DNA of 64,000 nt from UMGS692 sp963653425 (GCA_963653425.1 CAVJWC010000001.1:124001-188000), one strand, 5' to 3'. Shown: positions 18,953 through 28,170, numbered from the stretch's first letter. Notes: generated by a model from the letters alone, not told the origin. Numbers and translations are program-made.

Positions 18953-20256
18953 CGCTTTCTCCTTTTTATTACGCCTATAAATGTCTCGATTCGGTATTCC
19001 GCGGAGGCGCCTATTCGGGAATAGAGCTCAATAAATACCTCGAAAACGCAAAAGAGTCCGACAGACCGCTTATATCCAAGCTTGTTTACGGCGTTCTCGA
19101 CAGAAACGTAGAACTCGAATACGTTATTTCTCTTTATGCAAAGTCGGTAAAACCTGCCGTTATGTCGGTGCTTAAAATCGGAACTTACGCCGTTCTGCAC
19201 CTTAATATTCCAGACTACGCAGTAGTATCGGAAACGGTGAAACTTACTCGCGATATAGGGAAACCCGCACTTGCGGGGTTTGTCAACGCGGTTCTTAGGA
19301 ATATCGTAAAAGACAAACAATCGGGCGGTATAAAAATGCCCGAAGACAGAAGAGAATATCTGTCGGTAAAATGCAGTTTCCCTTTGTGGGCGGTAGATAA
19401 GCTTATCAGTGACCTCGGAGAAGAGGAAGCCGAAGCGTTTATGACGACGGAAAGTTCCGCGCCCTTTTCCAACGTTCGCGTGAACACCGATAAGATCTCT
19501 GTAGAAGACTTCGGAAAACTTCTTGACGGAAAGAAAATCGAATACAAAAAGACGCTTTTTCCCGACGCTCTGAGCGTAAAAGGCAGACTTAAAGGAATAG
19601 ACGAAAGCTTGTTTACCTTTCAGTCGCTTGGTTCGATGCTTACGGTAAGAGCCATGAAAGCCAAGCCTACGGACGAAGTTCTCGATCTTTGCGCGGCTCC
19701 GGGCGGAAAAAGCGTATACGCAAAACAGCTCTACAAATGCCGTAGAGTAGTTGCGTGCGATATACATCCGCACAGAGTGGACCTTATAAGAAGTTACGCA
19801 GGCAGAATGAACGTCGATATCGAAACGGCAATCAACGACGCCACCGTCGTAAATCCCGAGTGGAAAGACGGTTTCGATATAGTGACCTGCGACGCTCCGT
19901 GCAGCGGATTCGGCGTATTCTTCGATAAGCCCGACGTAAAACTCAATAAAACCGAGAAGAACGTCGGAGAGCTTGCTTCTTTGCAACTTAATATTCTCAA
20001 AACCGCCGCTCTTTACGTTAAACCCGAAGGAAAACTGATTTACAGCACATGTACGGTTTTTAACGAGGAAAACACAGACGTTATCAATAAGTTTCTTCGC
20101 GGTAACGGCGAGTTTTCTTTGGAAAGAGCGAGAATTCCCGCAGAATTCGGAGATTCGCCCGTGAACGAAGACGGAACGGTTTCTTTTCTTCCCGAAAGAG
20201 ACGGAGTAGAAGGCTTTTTTATCGCGGTTATGAGAAGAAAAAACGTAAAACCGTAA
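18949..20256 (+). CDS. rsmB: 16S rRNA m5C967 methyltransferase RsmB
   Basis: 435 residues: an N-terminal NusB-like RNA-binding domain (about 1-140) and a SAM methyltransferase domain with VLDLCAAPGGKSVYAKQL and the two m5C cysteines in DAPCSGFGVF and STCTVFNEE (near 367). The open frame extends upstream inside fmt, but the ATG at 18949 overlaps the fmt stop and matches the start of the family (MTLSPFYYAYK). The position matches sun/yloM in Bacillus. Confidence 0.95.
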   Translation: MTLSPFYYAYKCLDSVFRGGAYSGIELNKYLENAKESDRPLISKLVYGVLDRNVELEYVISLYAKSVKPAVMSVLKIGTYAVLHLNIPDYAVVSETVKLTRDIGKPALAGFVNAVLRNIVKDKQSGGIKMPEDRREYLSVKCSFPLWAVDKLISDLGEEEAEAFMTTESSAPFSNVRVNTDKISVEDFGKLLDGKKIEYKKTLFPDALSVKGRLKGIDESLFTFQSLGSMLTVRAMKAKPTDEVLDLCAAPGGKSVYAKQLYKCRRVVACDIHPHRVDLIRSYAGRMNVDIETAINDATVVNPEWKDGFDIVTCDAPCSGFGVFFDKPDVKLNKTEKNVGELASLQLNILKTAALYVKPEGKLIYSTCTVFNEENTDVINKFLRGNGEFSLERARIPAEFGDSPVNEDGTVSFLPERDGVEGFFIAVMRRKNVKP

Positions 20257-20265
20257 GGAGATTAT

Positions 20266-21321
20266 ATGGCTGACAAAATATTGCTGTGCGACTACGACGA
20301 ATACGAACTGAAAAATCTTCTTGCGGATTACGGCTTAAAGCCTTTTCAGGCGGCGCAGGTGTATAAGTGGTGCGTCCGAGGCTGTGATTTCGACGAAATG
20401 ACGGACGTTTCAAAGGCTCTCAGAGAAAAGCTCAAAGAAAACTTCATCGCACTGTCCGTCCGAATTATAAAAAGGCTCGTCAGCAAAGACAAGACGGAGA
20501 AATACCTTTTCGGACTTTCCGACGGCAACGTTATCGAAGGCGTGCTTATGAGTTATAAGTACGGAAAAACCCTTTGCGTTTCCACTCAGGTGGGTTGCAG
20601 AATGGGTTGTCGTTTCTGCGCAAGTACCTTGGACGGACTTATCCGTAATCTTACCGCGGGGGAAATACTCGGTCAGGTTACTGCGGTAAACAGACTTATC
20701 GGCGGAGGCTTAGGCGAGAAAAGAGCCATAACCAACATCGTTTTAATGGGAAGCGGAGAACCTCTCGATAATTACGACAACGTTCTGAAATTCCTGCTTC
20801 TCGTGAACGCGCAGGAAGGAATGAACATAGCTATGAGGAACATAAGTCTTTCCACCTGCGGAATCGTTCCCAATATGATACGGCTTGCCGACGAAAACGT
20901 TCAGGTAACGCTCACCGTGTCGCTTCACGAAGCTTTCGACGACAAGAGAAAGGAAATAATGCCCATAGCGGAAAAGTATTCGGTAGCGGAAATTATGGAC
21001 GCCGCAAAGTACTTTTTCAGGAAGACGGGCAGGAGAATTATTTTCGAGTATACCCTTATAGAAGGAAAGAACGACTCCGTAAAAGACGCGGAGAAACTTG
21101 CGTCTCTGCTTAAAGGCTTTCCTTCTCACGTCAATCTCATTAGGCTTAATCCCGTGAAAGAACGTAATTTGCGTTCGGTTTCGGAGGATAAGGCGCAGGA
21201 ATTTCTGAAACTACTCACCGAAATGAAAGTTTCCGCAACCATAAGAAGACAGATGGGAGTGGATATAGACGGAGCGTGCGGACAGCTTCGCAGAAAACAT
21301 CTCGAATCGATAAATGAGTAA
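20266..21321 (+). CDS. rlmN: 23S rRNA/tRNA m2A methyltransferase RlmN
   Basis: 351-residue radical-SAM enzyme. The 4Fe-4S motif CRMGCRFCAST lies near 111-121. The methyl-carrying C-terminal Cys is in VDIDGACGQLRRKH and the other mechanistic Cys in STCGIVPNM. It methylates A2503 of 23S rRNA and A37 of some tRNAs. AAGGAG precedes the ATG. The gene ends in an 8-base overlap with rsgA, whereas Bacillus has the PrpC/PrkC phosphatase-kinase pair at this place. Confidence 0.95.
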   Translation: MADKILLCDYDEYELKNLLADYGLKPFQAAQVYKWCVRGCDFDEMTDVSKALREKLKENFIALSVRIIKRLVSKDKTEKYLFGLSDGNVIEGVLMSYKYGKTLCVSTQVGCRMGCRFCASTLDGLIRNLTAGEILGQVTAVNRLIGGGLGEKRAITNIVLMGSGEPLDNYDNVLKFLLLVNAQEGMNIAMRNISLSTCGIVPNMIRLADENVQVTLTVSLHEAFDDKRKEIMPIAEKYSVAEIMDAAKYFFRKTGRRIIFEYTLIEGKNDSVKDAEKLASLLKGFPSHVNLIRLNPVKERNLRSVSEDKAQEFLKLLTEMKVSATIRRQMGVDIDGACGQLRRKHLESINE

Positions 21322-22189
21322 TTTGTTTGAAGGTAAGGTAATAAAAGGAGTGGGCGGAGTTTTTACCGTTCTCACGGAAAAGGGCGAAAGGGCAGAGTGT
21401 AAAGCCCGCAAGAAAACGCGTTACAGAGGAAGCGAAGTGCTTGTCGGAGACAACGTGGCAATTGCGGACGAGAACGGTTCGTTCGTTATCGAAAAGGTCG
21501 AAGAAAGAAGGAATTCGCTCGTTCGTCCGAGAGTGGCTAACGTAGACAAAGCCTTTATCGTTCTGACCGTAAAACCTGCCGCCGATCTGCTTCTTGCCGA
21601 CAAGATAATAGTAAACTGTATAAAAGAGAACGTTCTGCCTTATATCGTCGTAAATAAGTGCGATATAACGAACGAAGAGTTTATAGACGAAATACGGGAA
21701 GATTACGGCGCGGTCGCCGAGAAAATCATAGTCGCTTCGGCGGAAGAGAAGGTCGGCATGGACGAAATCCGCAGTGAAATCAAAGCGAGCGTGTGTTGCT
21801 TCGTAGGTCAGTCCGCAGTCGGTAAAACTTCTATTATGAACGTAATAACGGGTCAATTGAACGAAACGGGAGGCTTGTCGAAAATCGACAGAGGCAGACA
21901 TACCACGCGCCATAACGAGATATTCCCCGTATGCGGAGGCTTTTTAATTGACACGGCGGGTTTTTCGCTTCTCGACGAAATCGACGTCAGACACGAAGAT
22001 TTATGCCTCTATTACAGCGACTTTACCGATTTTTCGGGTAATTGCCGTTTCGATATGTGTACTCATACGAGCGAACCCGATTGCGCCGTTATATCGGCGG
22101 TAAAAGAAGGAAAAATATCGAAAAGAAGATACGAAAGGTATCTTGCGTTATATAACGAACTCAAAGAACGGGAAAGGAGAAAATATTGA
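21314..22189 (+). CDS. rsgA: Ribosome small subunit GTPase RsgA
   Basis: 291 residues: an N-terminal OB domain, then a circularly permuted GTPase in which the G4 element NKCDI precedes G1 GQSAVGKTSIMN and G3 DTAGF. The C-terminal zinc-binding group is CRFDMCTHTSEPDC. It aids late 30S maturation. It starts inside the rlmN end and shares a base with the rpe start. Confidence 0.96.
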   Translation: MSNLFEGKVIKGVGGVFTVLTEKGERAECKARKKTRYRGSEVLVGDNVAIADENGSFVIEKVEERRNSLVRPRVANVDKAFIVLTVKPAADLLLADKIIVNCIKENVLPYIVVNKCDITNEEFIDEIREDYGAVAEKIIVASAEEKVGMDEIRSEIKASVCCFVGQSAVGKTSIMNVITGQLNETGGLSKIDRGRHTTRHNEIFPVCGGFLIDTAGFSLLDEIDVRHEDLCLYYSDFTDFSGNCRFDMCTHTSEPDCAVISAVKEGKISKRRYERYLALYNELKERERRKY

Positions 22190-22848
22190 TGATTTACATT
22201 TCACCGTCGATTTTATCGGCTGATTTCATGCAAATGGGCAAAGCAATTTCCGACTGCAAAGAAAAAGGCGCGGATTGGATTCATTGCGACGTTATGGACG
22301 GAGCTTTCGTTCCCAATATAACTTTCGGACAGAAGATGGTTGCCGATATAAGAAAGGTAACCGATATGTTCCTCGACGTGCATCTTATGATAAACGAACC
22401 TGTTCGTTACGTCAAAGAATTTGCAGAGGCAGGCGCAGATCTTATAACTTTCCATATCGAAGCCGCTACGGACGTTGCGAAAACGATAAAGACTATAAAG
22501 GCGATAAAGTCGCTAAGAGAACAAAACGTCAAATGCGGAGTCGCTATCAAGCCCAAAACGCCCGTAAGCGCGCTTGAACCTTATCTCGGCGATATAGATA
22601 TGGCTTTGGTTATGAGCGTGGAACCGGGATTTTCCGGACAGAAATTTATGCCCGAGAGCGTAGATAAAATCCGCGAGATAAAACGCCTTAACAGAGGACT
22701 TACCGTGCAGGTGGACGGCGGTATAAACGCGGAAACCTATAAACCCGTTATCGAAGCGGGCGTGGATTCCGTCGTTATGGGCAACGCATTTTTCAAAAAC
22801 GCTTCTGCAGGAACGCTCGTCGCAGAAATCAAAGCGTTCGGCAAATAA
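22189..22848 (+). CDS. rpe: Ribulose-phosphate 3-epimerase
   Basis: 219-residue TIM barrel with ISPSILSADFMQMGK, metal-binding HCDVMDGAFVPN and HLMI, and VEPGFSGQKFMPE. It interconverts ribulose-5-P and xylulose-5-P. The ATG at 22189 overlaps the rsgA stop; a TTG three bases earlier is not needed. The rsgA-rpe order is classical. The usual next gene thiN is absent and a gap of about 340 bases follows, so this is the operon end. Confidence 0.95.
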   Translation: MIYISPSILSADFMQMGKAISDCKEKGADWIHCDVMDGAFVPNITFGQKMVADIRKVTDMFLDVHLMINEPVRYVKEFAEAGADLITFHIEAATDVAKTIKTIKAIKSLREQNVKCGVAIKPKTPVSALEPYLGDIDMALVMSVEPGFSGQKFMPESVDKIREIKRLNRGLTVQVDGGINAETYKPVIEAGVDSVVMGNAFFKNASAGTLVAEIKAFGK

Positions 22849-22916
22849 GACTCAGCGTAAAGAGAATTTAAGGTCAATAAGATTTGATTTTATATTAAGC
22901 GTTCCGTTCTTAAAAG

Positions 22917-22934
22917 CGATTACCGTCGTAATCG
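22917..22934. repeat. Inverted repeat downstream of rpe
   Basis: CGATTAC-CGTC-GTAATCG is a 7-bp perfect inverted repeat with a 4-base centre, 69 bases past rpe. It may be part of the mRNA 3' end or a protein site. Apart from this element, the terminator and a possible dapA promoter, I see nothing else in 22849-23189. Confidence 0.4.
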
Positions 22935-22985
22935 ATGACGAATACCGTAACGCCGATTTCATACTTGAATTTTATATTCGTTTTC

Positions 22986-23017
22986 AAAATCCGAAGCATT
23001 CGTGTTCCGGATTTTTT
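22986..23017 (+). terminator. Intrinsic terminator of the yicC-rpe operon
   Basis: AAAATCCG and CGGATTTT form an 8-bp stem around a 14-base loop, followed by a run of T (23012-23017). It lies about 140 bases after the rpe stop. Confidence 0.7.
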
Positions 23018-23128
23018 GTTTAGGCTTTTTGTCGCGTTTTTCTGTTTATTCGTCGTGTGTTTTCTGCTTATTTTTTGGCGTTCCGTTCGCAAGCTTTTAT
23101 ATTCGATTTCTTCGTTATTTTCTTCGTT

Positions 23129-23157
23129 TTCGGCGCATAGAATATTTTGGTTATAAT
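23129..23157 (+). promoter_or_regulatory. Possible promoter for the dap operon
   Basis: A perfect TATAAT at 23152-23157 lies 32 bases before the dapA ATG. The matching -35 hexamer at 17-base spacing is poor (TTCGGC, 23129-23134). No lysine riboswitch or T-box elements are visible upstream. Confidence 0.5.
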
Positions 23158-23189
23158 AGACGACTAACGGAATGCAAAGGAGGTAAACA

Positions 23190-24167
23190 ATGAAAAACGT
23201 TTTTTCGGGAGTGGCAACGGCTCTCGTTACGCCTTTTTCAGAGGACGGACGGATAGATTTCCCTTGTTTCGAAAATTTGGTGCGACGGCAGATTTCGGCA
23301 GGAATAGAAACTTTCGTTATAGGGGCGACGACGGGAGAAGGCGCGGTTTTGTCCGTCGAAGAGAAAGCGCAATTAACACTTTCGGCTTTTTCGGCAGGCG
23401 AAAAAGAAGGCAAGAAACTTACGCTTATTTCAGGGATTTCCTCAAACAATCCCGTTTTAACGGAAAAACAATGTCTCGAATTGAGTAAACTGCCACTATC
23501 GGCTTTTCTCGTTACGACGCCTTTTTATAACAAAACGTCGCAGTCGGGACTTATAAAAATCTACGAAAAGCTGGCAGACCTTTCGATAAAACCGATAATT
23601 ATCTATAACGTTCCCAAAAGAACGGGAATGAACGTAACGCCCGAAACCTACGGCGTTCTTTCGAAACATCCCAATATCTGCGGAATAAAAGAAGCCGACG
23701 AAGATATGGTTAAATTCACCGATACGGCTGTAAAAGCTAAAAATATGCCCGTATATTCAGGCTCGGACGCACTTGCTTTGCCTATGGCGGTTTTGGGCGC
23801 GAAAGGTTGGATTTCGGTTGTTTCCAATATATTCCCCGAAAAATGCGTAGCTCTTTACGAGAGTTTCGAAGCGGGTAATTTAGTTAAAGCAAGAGAACTT
23901 CACGAAGAACTGTATCCCGCGATAAGACTTGCTTTTTCCGAAGTCAATCCCATTCCCGTTAAGGCAATGGCTGAGTTTTTCGGATTATCGGGAGATTTCG
24001 TTCGTCCGCCTCTTTGCACGTTAACGGAAAACGAAAAGAACGCCCTTTATAAAAAGATCGAAAGTCTCGGCTATAAAAGAGAAACCCGAAAGGAAACGAG
24101 CGTTTTACGGGGCAATCAGACATTAAAAGGGGAAAGTCAAAATGAATATCGTTGTAGCGGGCGCTGA
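23190..24167 (+). CDS. dapA: 4-hydroxy-tetrahydrodipicolinate synthase
   Basis: 325-residue TIM barrel. The Schiff-base Lys is in GIKEADEDM near 166, the Tyr in IIYNVPKRTGMN, and the substrate-binding region is GATTGEGAVLS. It condenses pyruvate with aspartate semialdehyde. The family is usually about 295 residues; this protein has some 30 extra polar C-terminal residues that run past the dapB start, giving a 26-base overlap. AAAGGAGG gives a very strong ribosome site. First gene of dapA-dapB-dapF-dapL-asd. Confidence 0.95.
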   Translation: MKNVFSGVATALVTPFSEDGRIDFPCFENLVRRQISAGIETFVIGATTGEGAVLSVEEKAQLTLSAFSAGEKEGKKLTLISGISSNNPVLTEKQCLELSKLPLSAFLVTTPFYNKTSQSGLIKIYEKLADLSIKPIIIYNVPKRTGMNVTPETYGVLSKHPNICGIKEADEDMVKFTDTAVKAKNMPVYSGSDALALPMAVLGAKGWISVVSNIFPEKCVALYESFEAGNLVKARELHEELYPAIRLAFSEVNPIPVKAMAEFFGLSGDFVRPPLCTLTENEKNALYKKIESLGYKRETRKETSVLRGNQTLKGESQNEYRCSGR

Positions 24168-24861
24168 AGGGAAAACGGGAAGTCTGACCGTAGCTCTTTT
24201 AAGGGAGCGCGGGTATAATCCCGTTCCCGTGGATAAATACGGCAAAAAGAAAGAAACGCTGAAAGACTTCGGTGATGTTCGGCAAGCCGACGGAATAATA
24301 GATTTTTCCTTGCCGGAAGGGGCGGAAAGCGTTATCGAATTCGCTAAAAAGAGGAAAATTCCGCTCGTTTCGGCAGTAACGGGACAAAGCGAAGAAACCA
24401 AAAACAAATTTCTTGAAGCTTCCGAAGTCATTCCGATAATCTGCTCGGACAACTTTTCGCGCGGATTCGGTTGCTTTTTGGAAGAGGCGACGTTTTTGGC
24501 GGAAAAACTGCACGGCTTTGACGTGGAGATTATCGAATATCACGGCAGAACCAAAAAAGACGCGCCGAGCGGTTCCGCGTTAAAGCTGTTCGGGAAAATA
24601 AAAGCCCGCAGAGCTTCGGAATTAAAAGTCGGAAGAAAGGGGTATTCCCCGAAAACGGAAAACGAAATCGGCATAAGTTCGGTAAGAACGGGTGATTGCA
24701 CAGGTCGTCACGAAGTTCTTTTCGGTAACGGAAAGGAGCGAATAACTCTTATACACGAAGTCTTTTCGAGAGAAGTTTTCGCTTTGGGCGCAATCGAAGC
24801 GCTGTTGTCTCTCATTGGAAAGCCTGCGGGATTATACGGAACGCAAAAGGAGGAAATATGA
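24142..24861 (+). CDS. dapB: 4-hydroxy-tetrahydrodipicolinate reductase
   Basis: 239 residues. The Rossmann start VVAGAEGKTGSLTVALL binds NAD(P)H and KKDAPSGSALKLFG is the substrate loop. The catalytic motif, usually ExHHxxKxDAPSG, reads EYHGRTKKDAPSG, so the first His and the Lys are kept while the second His is Gly. It makes tetrahydrodipicolinate from the DapA product. AAGGGGAAA precedes the start inside dapA, and the end overlaps dapF by ATGA. Confidence 0.93.
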   Translation: MNIVVAGAEGKTGSLTVALLRERGYNPVPVDKYGKKKETLKDFGDVRQADGIIDFSLPEGAESVIEFAKKRKIPLVSAVTGQSEETKNKFLEASEVIPIICSDNFSRGFGCFLEEATFLAEKLHGFDVEIIEYHGRTKKDAPSGSALKLFGKIKARRASELKVGRKGYSPKTENEIGISSVRTGDCTGRHEVLFGNGKERITLIHEVFSREVFALGAIEALLSLIGKPAGLYGTQKEEI

Positions 24862-25715
24862 CGAAAATCGCTTTTTCGAAAATGCACGGCGCAGGCAACG
24901 ATTATATCTTTATAGACTGTTTTTGTCAGGAATTGAACGTTACGCCCGAACTTGCGAAAAGTTTATCAGACCGTCATTATTCAGTGGGCGGAGACGGTTG
25001 CGTGTTTATATTCCCGAGTAGCGATTGCGACGCGGAAATGCGCATTTTTAATTCCGACGGAAGCGAAGGCTTGACCTGCGGAAACGCTTTAAGGTGCGTA
25101 GGTAAGCTTTTATGCGATAAAAAAGGACTTTACGGGGAATCGGAGAACGAAAACTTTCTCGCCGTCTTTTCGGTAGCCACGAAGTCGGGAGTAAGAAAGA
25201 CGTCTGTCATTTCCAACGCTAAAAACTCAGCCTTCGTTTCGGTGGATATGGGAGTAATTCGCGCAGACCCTTTCTTTACTGAGCTTAAAGTCAAAGAAAA
25301 GGCAATCCGCGCCGTTCTCGTAAACGCAGGTAATCCGCATTGCGTGATTTTCCTGAGCGGTTCCGATATGCCAGAAGTCAAGCTCACGGGAAGCGAGATA
25401 GAGAAACTTCCGTTATTCCCAACCGGAACGAACGTGGAGTTCGTTTATATTCCTAAGCAAAACGGCGACAACGAAAAGAAGCTTTATATGCGCGTATGGG
25501 AAAGGGGAAGCGGAGAAACTCTTGCTTGCGGAAGCGGAGCGTGCGCTTCGGTTGCGGCGGCTATGGAAAACGGGCTTGTAGAAAGGACTTCTGCCGTAAA
25601 AGTAATATCGAAGGGCGGAACGCTTTACGTTAAACGTAACGAAAACGGAACTTTTTCTTTAAGCGGAGAAGCCGTAAAGACTTTCGAAGGAGTGACCTGT
25701 TATGAAGAAAATTAA
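24858..25715 (+). CDS. dapF: Diaminopimelate epimerase
   Basis: 285 residues of the two-base racemase fold. The two catalytic cysteines are in EGLTCGNALRC and ETLACGSGACAS; the start MHGAGNDYIFID is typical. It converts LL-DAP to meso-DAP for peptidoglycan and lysine. AAGGAGG precedes the start. It overlaps dapB by 4 bases and dapL by 14. Confidence 0.96.
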   Translation: MTKIAFSKMHGAGNDYIFIDCFCQELNVTPELAKSLSDRHYSVGGDGCVFIFPSSDCDAEMRIFNSDGSEGLTCGNALRCVGKLLCDKKGLYGESENENFLAVFSVATKSGVRKTSVISNAKNSAFVSVDMGVIRADPFFTELKVKEKAIRAVLVNAGNPHCVIFLSGSDMPEVKLTGSEIEKLPLFPTGTNVEFVYIPKQNGDNEKKLYMRVWERGSGETLACGSGACASVAAAMENGLVERTSAVKVISKGGTLYVKRNENGTFSLSGEAVKTFEGVTCYEEN

Positions 25716-26904
25716 CCGAGGACTAAAAGCGTTAAGCGGAGAATATCTGTTTTCAAAGGTCGAAAATAACGTCCGGCAAACGAATAAAAACGGCGAAAAA
25801 ATCATACGTTCGAGTACGGGCGACGCGGTTATTCCGCTTGGAAAAAGCGTGGTAAAAGCCTTAACGGAAGCTTCGTCGGAAATGGGTACGAGCCAAGGTT
25901 TCAAAGGCTATCCGCCTTATAGCGGGTATGATTTTCTTAAAAACGCGATAGCTTCGTATTACCTTAAAAAGAAGATAACGCTTCTTCCCGACGAAATTTA
26001 CGTAGGAAACGGAAGCAAAAGCGATATTGCGGATTTTACGGATCTTTTCGGTAAAGTCAAAGCCGTTCTGACCGATCCGTGTTATCCCGTGTATTCGGAT
26101 TCTGCCGCAATTGCGGGTTTTGACGTCGTTTACGCTGTCGGAAAGGCGAAAAACGGATTTCTTCCGCTTCCGTCGGACGTAAAAAGACGAATAAACAAAG
26201 CCTTGATTTATCTTTGTTCGCCTATGAACCCGACGGGCGAAGCTTACACCTTCCGTCAGCTTTCGGGCTGGGTGAATTTTGCTCTTAAAACGCATTCTCT
26301 TATTCTTTTCGATTCGGCTTACGAAGCTTATATATCCGACAAGAGTTTGCCTCGGTCGATTTTTGAAATAAACGGATCCGCTTTATGTGCGGTCGAATTC
26401 GGAAGTTTTTCCAAAACCGCGGGATTTACGGGGCTGAGATGTTCCTATACGATTATCCCGTCCGAGCTTTATTTTGACGGCTCACGCGTAGGAAAACTCT
26501 GGCAACGCCGTCAATCGACGAAGTTTAACGGCGTTCCCTATATCGTTCAGAAGGGGGCTGAGACGGCATTATCGCCCGAAGGCAGCCGAGAATGCCGAAA
26601 AACGACAGAAATATACAAAGAAAACGCAAGGAAAATCCGAGCTTTCTTTTTAAGCCGGGAAGTGCGCTGTTTCGGCGGAATAAACGCGCCTTACGTTTGG
26701 GCGGAATGTCCCGCAGGACTATCTTCGGAAGAAACCGCAGAGGAACTTTTAAGATGCGTCAGTGTCGCAGTAACGCCCGGATCGGGTTTCGGAAAGAACG
26801 GAAAAGGGTTTATCAGACTTACGGGATTTATAAAACCCGAAGAGGTTGACGACCTTATTGAAAGACTTGACGTTTTTTATTCCGAAATAAGCCGAAAACC
26901 GTAA
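25702..26904 (+). CDS. dapL: LL-diaminopimelate aminotransferase
   Basis: 400-residue class I/II PLP aminotransferase. The PLP Lys is in GSFSKTAGFTGLRCSYT (K238), a DapL-type signature, and the N-terminus (LKALSGEYLFSKVENNVRQ) also matches DapL. It turns tetrahydrodipicolinate into LL-DAP in one step, bypassing the succinylase and acetylase routes. It sits between dapF and asd, which supports this over a generic aminotransferase. Confidence 0.88.
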   Translation: MKKINRGLKALSGEYLFSKVENNVRQTNKNGEKIIRSSTGDAVIPLGKSVVKALTEASSEMGTSQGFKGYPPYSGYDFLKNAIASYYLKKKITLLPDEIYVGNGSKSDIADFTDLFGKVKAVLTDPCYPVYSDSAAIAGFDVVYAVGKAKNGFLPLPSDVKRRINKALIYLCSPMNPTGEAYTFRQLSGWVNFALKTHSLILFDSAYEAYISDKSLPRSIFEINGSALCAVEFGSFSKTAGFTGLRCSYTIIPSELYFDGSRVGKLWQRRQSTKFNGVPYIVQKGAETALSPEGSRECRKTTEIYKENARKIRAFFLSREVRCFGGINAPYVWAECPAGLSSEETAEELLRCVSVAVTPGSGFGKNGKGFIRLTGFIKPEEVDDLIERLDVFYSEISRKP

Positions 26905-26976
26905 TTTACAGGCAAGTTAAAAGCCGTAATTTATAAGAAAACAAGCAAAAAACCGCAATTTAAGGCAATTTACAGG
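26899..26976 (+). repeat. Short degenerate repeats between dapL and asd
   Basis: CCGTAATTTA occurs at 26899 (spanning the dapL stop) and 26924, CCGCAATTTA at 26953, and GGCAATTTACAGG at 26964. The first and last copies share the AATTTACAGG continuation. No hairpin or promoter is clear in this 159-base gap. Confidence 0.4.
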
Positions 26977-27063
26977 AAAGCGAACGGAAAGGTAAACGGA
27001 CTGAAAGTCTTAATTGTAAGGAACAACCCGGAAACGGTAATTCAATGGTAAAGGGAGAGAAAA

Positions 27064-28074
27064 ATGAGCGTTAACGTAGGGATACTCGGAGCTACGGGAC
27101 TTGTCGGGCAGACGATACTTAAAGTTATAGAAGAAAGGAATTTACCGTGGAATCCGATTTTGTTTGCGGGCGAAAAAAGCGTAGGAAAAGAGATTGATTT
27201 TAAGGATAGAAAACTTGCTGTAAAAAGCCCCGAAAAACAGGCTTTTTCGGAATGCGTCATCGTTTTCGGAGCGACAGACGGCGACGTTTCCGAGCGGTTT
27301 TGCAAGGATATTACGGACTCGGGCGCTTTATATATCGACAATTCTTCGGCTTTTCGGATGAAAGAGGACGTGCCTCTCGTTATTCCCGAAATAAACGCTT
27401 CTTCCATAAAAAACCAAAGCGGCATAATCGCCAATCCCAACTGTTCGACGATAATTTGTCTTACCGCGCTTTATCCTGTCATAAAAGCGGGGATAGAGAT
27501 AGAAAGAACGGTGATTTCGAGTTATCAGGCAGTATCGGGCGCGGGAATAAAGGGAATTACCGAGCTGTACGAACAGGAACGGGGCGTATTCCGCAGTAAT
27601 TCGGTTTTCCCAGAACCGATATGCGGAAACGTAATACCTCTTATCGGCGAAGAAAAGGAGGGCGAAAGCCTCGAAGAAAGCAAAATGCATAACGAAATCC
27701 ACAAGATTTTGGCAAGCGACAAAATGTTGATTCATACGACCTGCGTAAGAGTTCCCGTAAAAAGATGTCATTCTTTTTCAATAACGCTTTTTTTGAAAGA
27801 AGCCGCCGATTTGGGCTATATACGTCGGCTTTATTCAAAAGAAAACGAAGAAAGACAAGAGCGTTCGCCAGCGGTGGAACTTATCGAAAAAGGCTATCCC
27901 ACACCGTTAAAATGCAGTGAAAAAGATACCGTGTTTATAGGAAGATTGCGCCGAGACAAACGAGATAACAAGGTTATATCGATGTTTTGTTGCGGAGATC
28001 AGCTACGTAAAGGAGCCGCTACGAACGCCGTTGAAATCGCGGAATTCTACCTCAGGGAAAGAGGGAATATTTAA
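27064..28074 (+). CDS. asd: Aspartate-semialdehyde dehydrogenase
   Basis: 336 residues. The NADP-binding start is VGILGATGLVGQTILKV and the catalytic Cys is in NPNCSTIICL (C127). The substrate-binding part has SYQAVSGAG, and a catalytic His lies near HTTCVRVPVKRCHS. It makes aspartate semialdehyde, the DapA substrate. GGGAGAG precedes the ATG. It ends the DAP operon; the aspartokinase needed before it is not in the window. Confidence 0.95.
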   Translation: MSVNVGILGATGLVGQTILKVIEERNLPWNPILFAGEKSVGKEIDFKDRKLAVKSPEKQAFSECVIVFGATDGDVSERFCKDITDSGALYIDNSSAFRMKEDVPLVIPEINASSIKNQSGIIANPNCSTIICLTALYPVIKAGIEIERTVISSYQAVSGAGIKGITELYEQERGVFRSNSVFPEPICGNVIPLIGEEKEGESLEESKMHNEIHKILASDKMLIHTTCVRVPVKRCHSFSITLFLKEAADLGYIRRLYSKENEERQERSPAVELIEKGYPTPLKCSEKDTVFIGRLRRDKRDNKVISMFCCGDQLRKGAATNAVEIAEFYLRERGNI

Positions 28075-28170
28075 GTTTATCGAAGGCGCTTACTTGCAGG
28101 GCAACGCACCGAAAGTCAAATACAGAGCAAAAACCGACAAGCAAAATCAAGCAAAAACTATTAAAACCGC

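Noticed and set aside
22935..23156. A 73-codon Phe/Ser/Arg-rich open frame between rpe and dapA.
   Set aside because: It covers the terminator and the dapA -10, has no ribosome site, and its composition is that of T-rich non-coding DNA.
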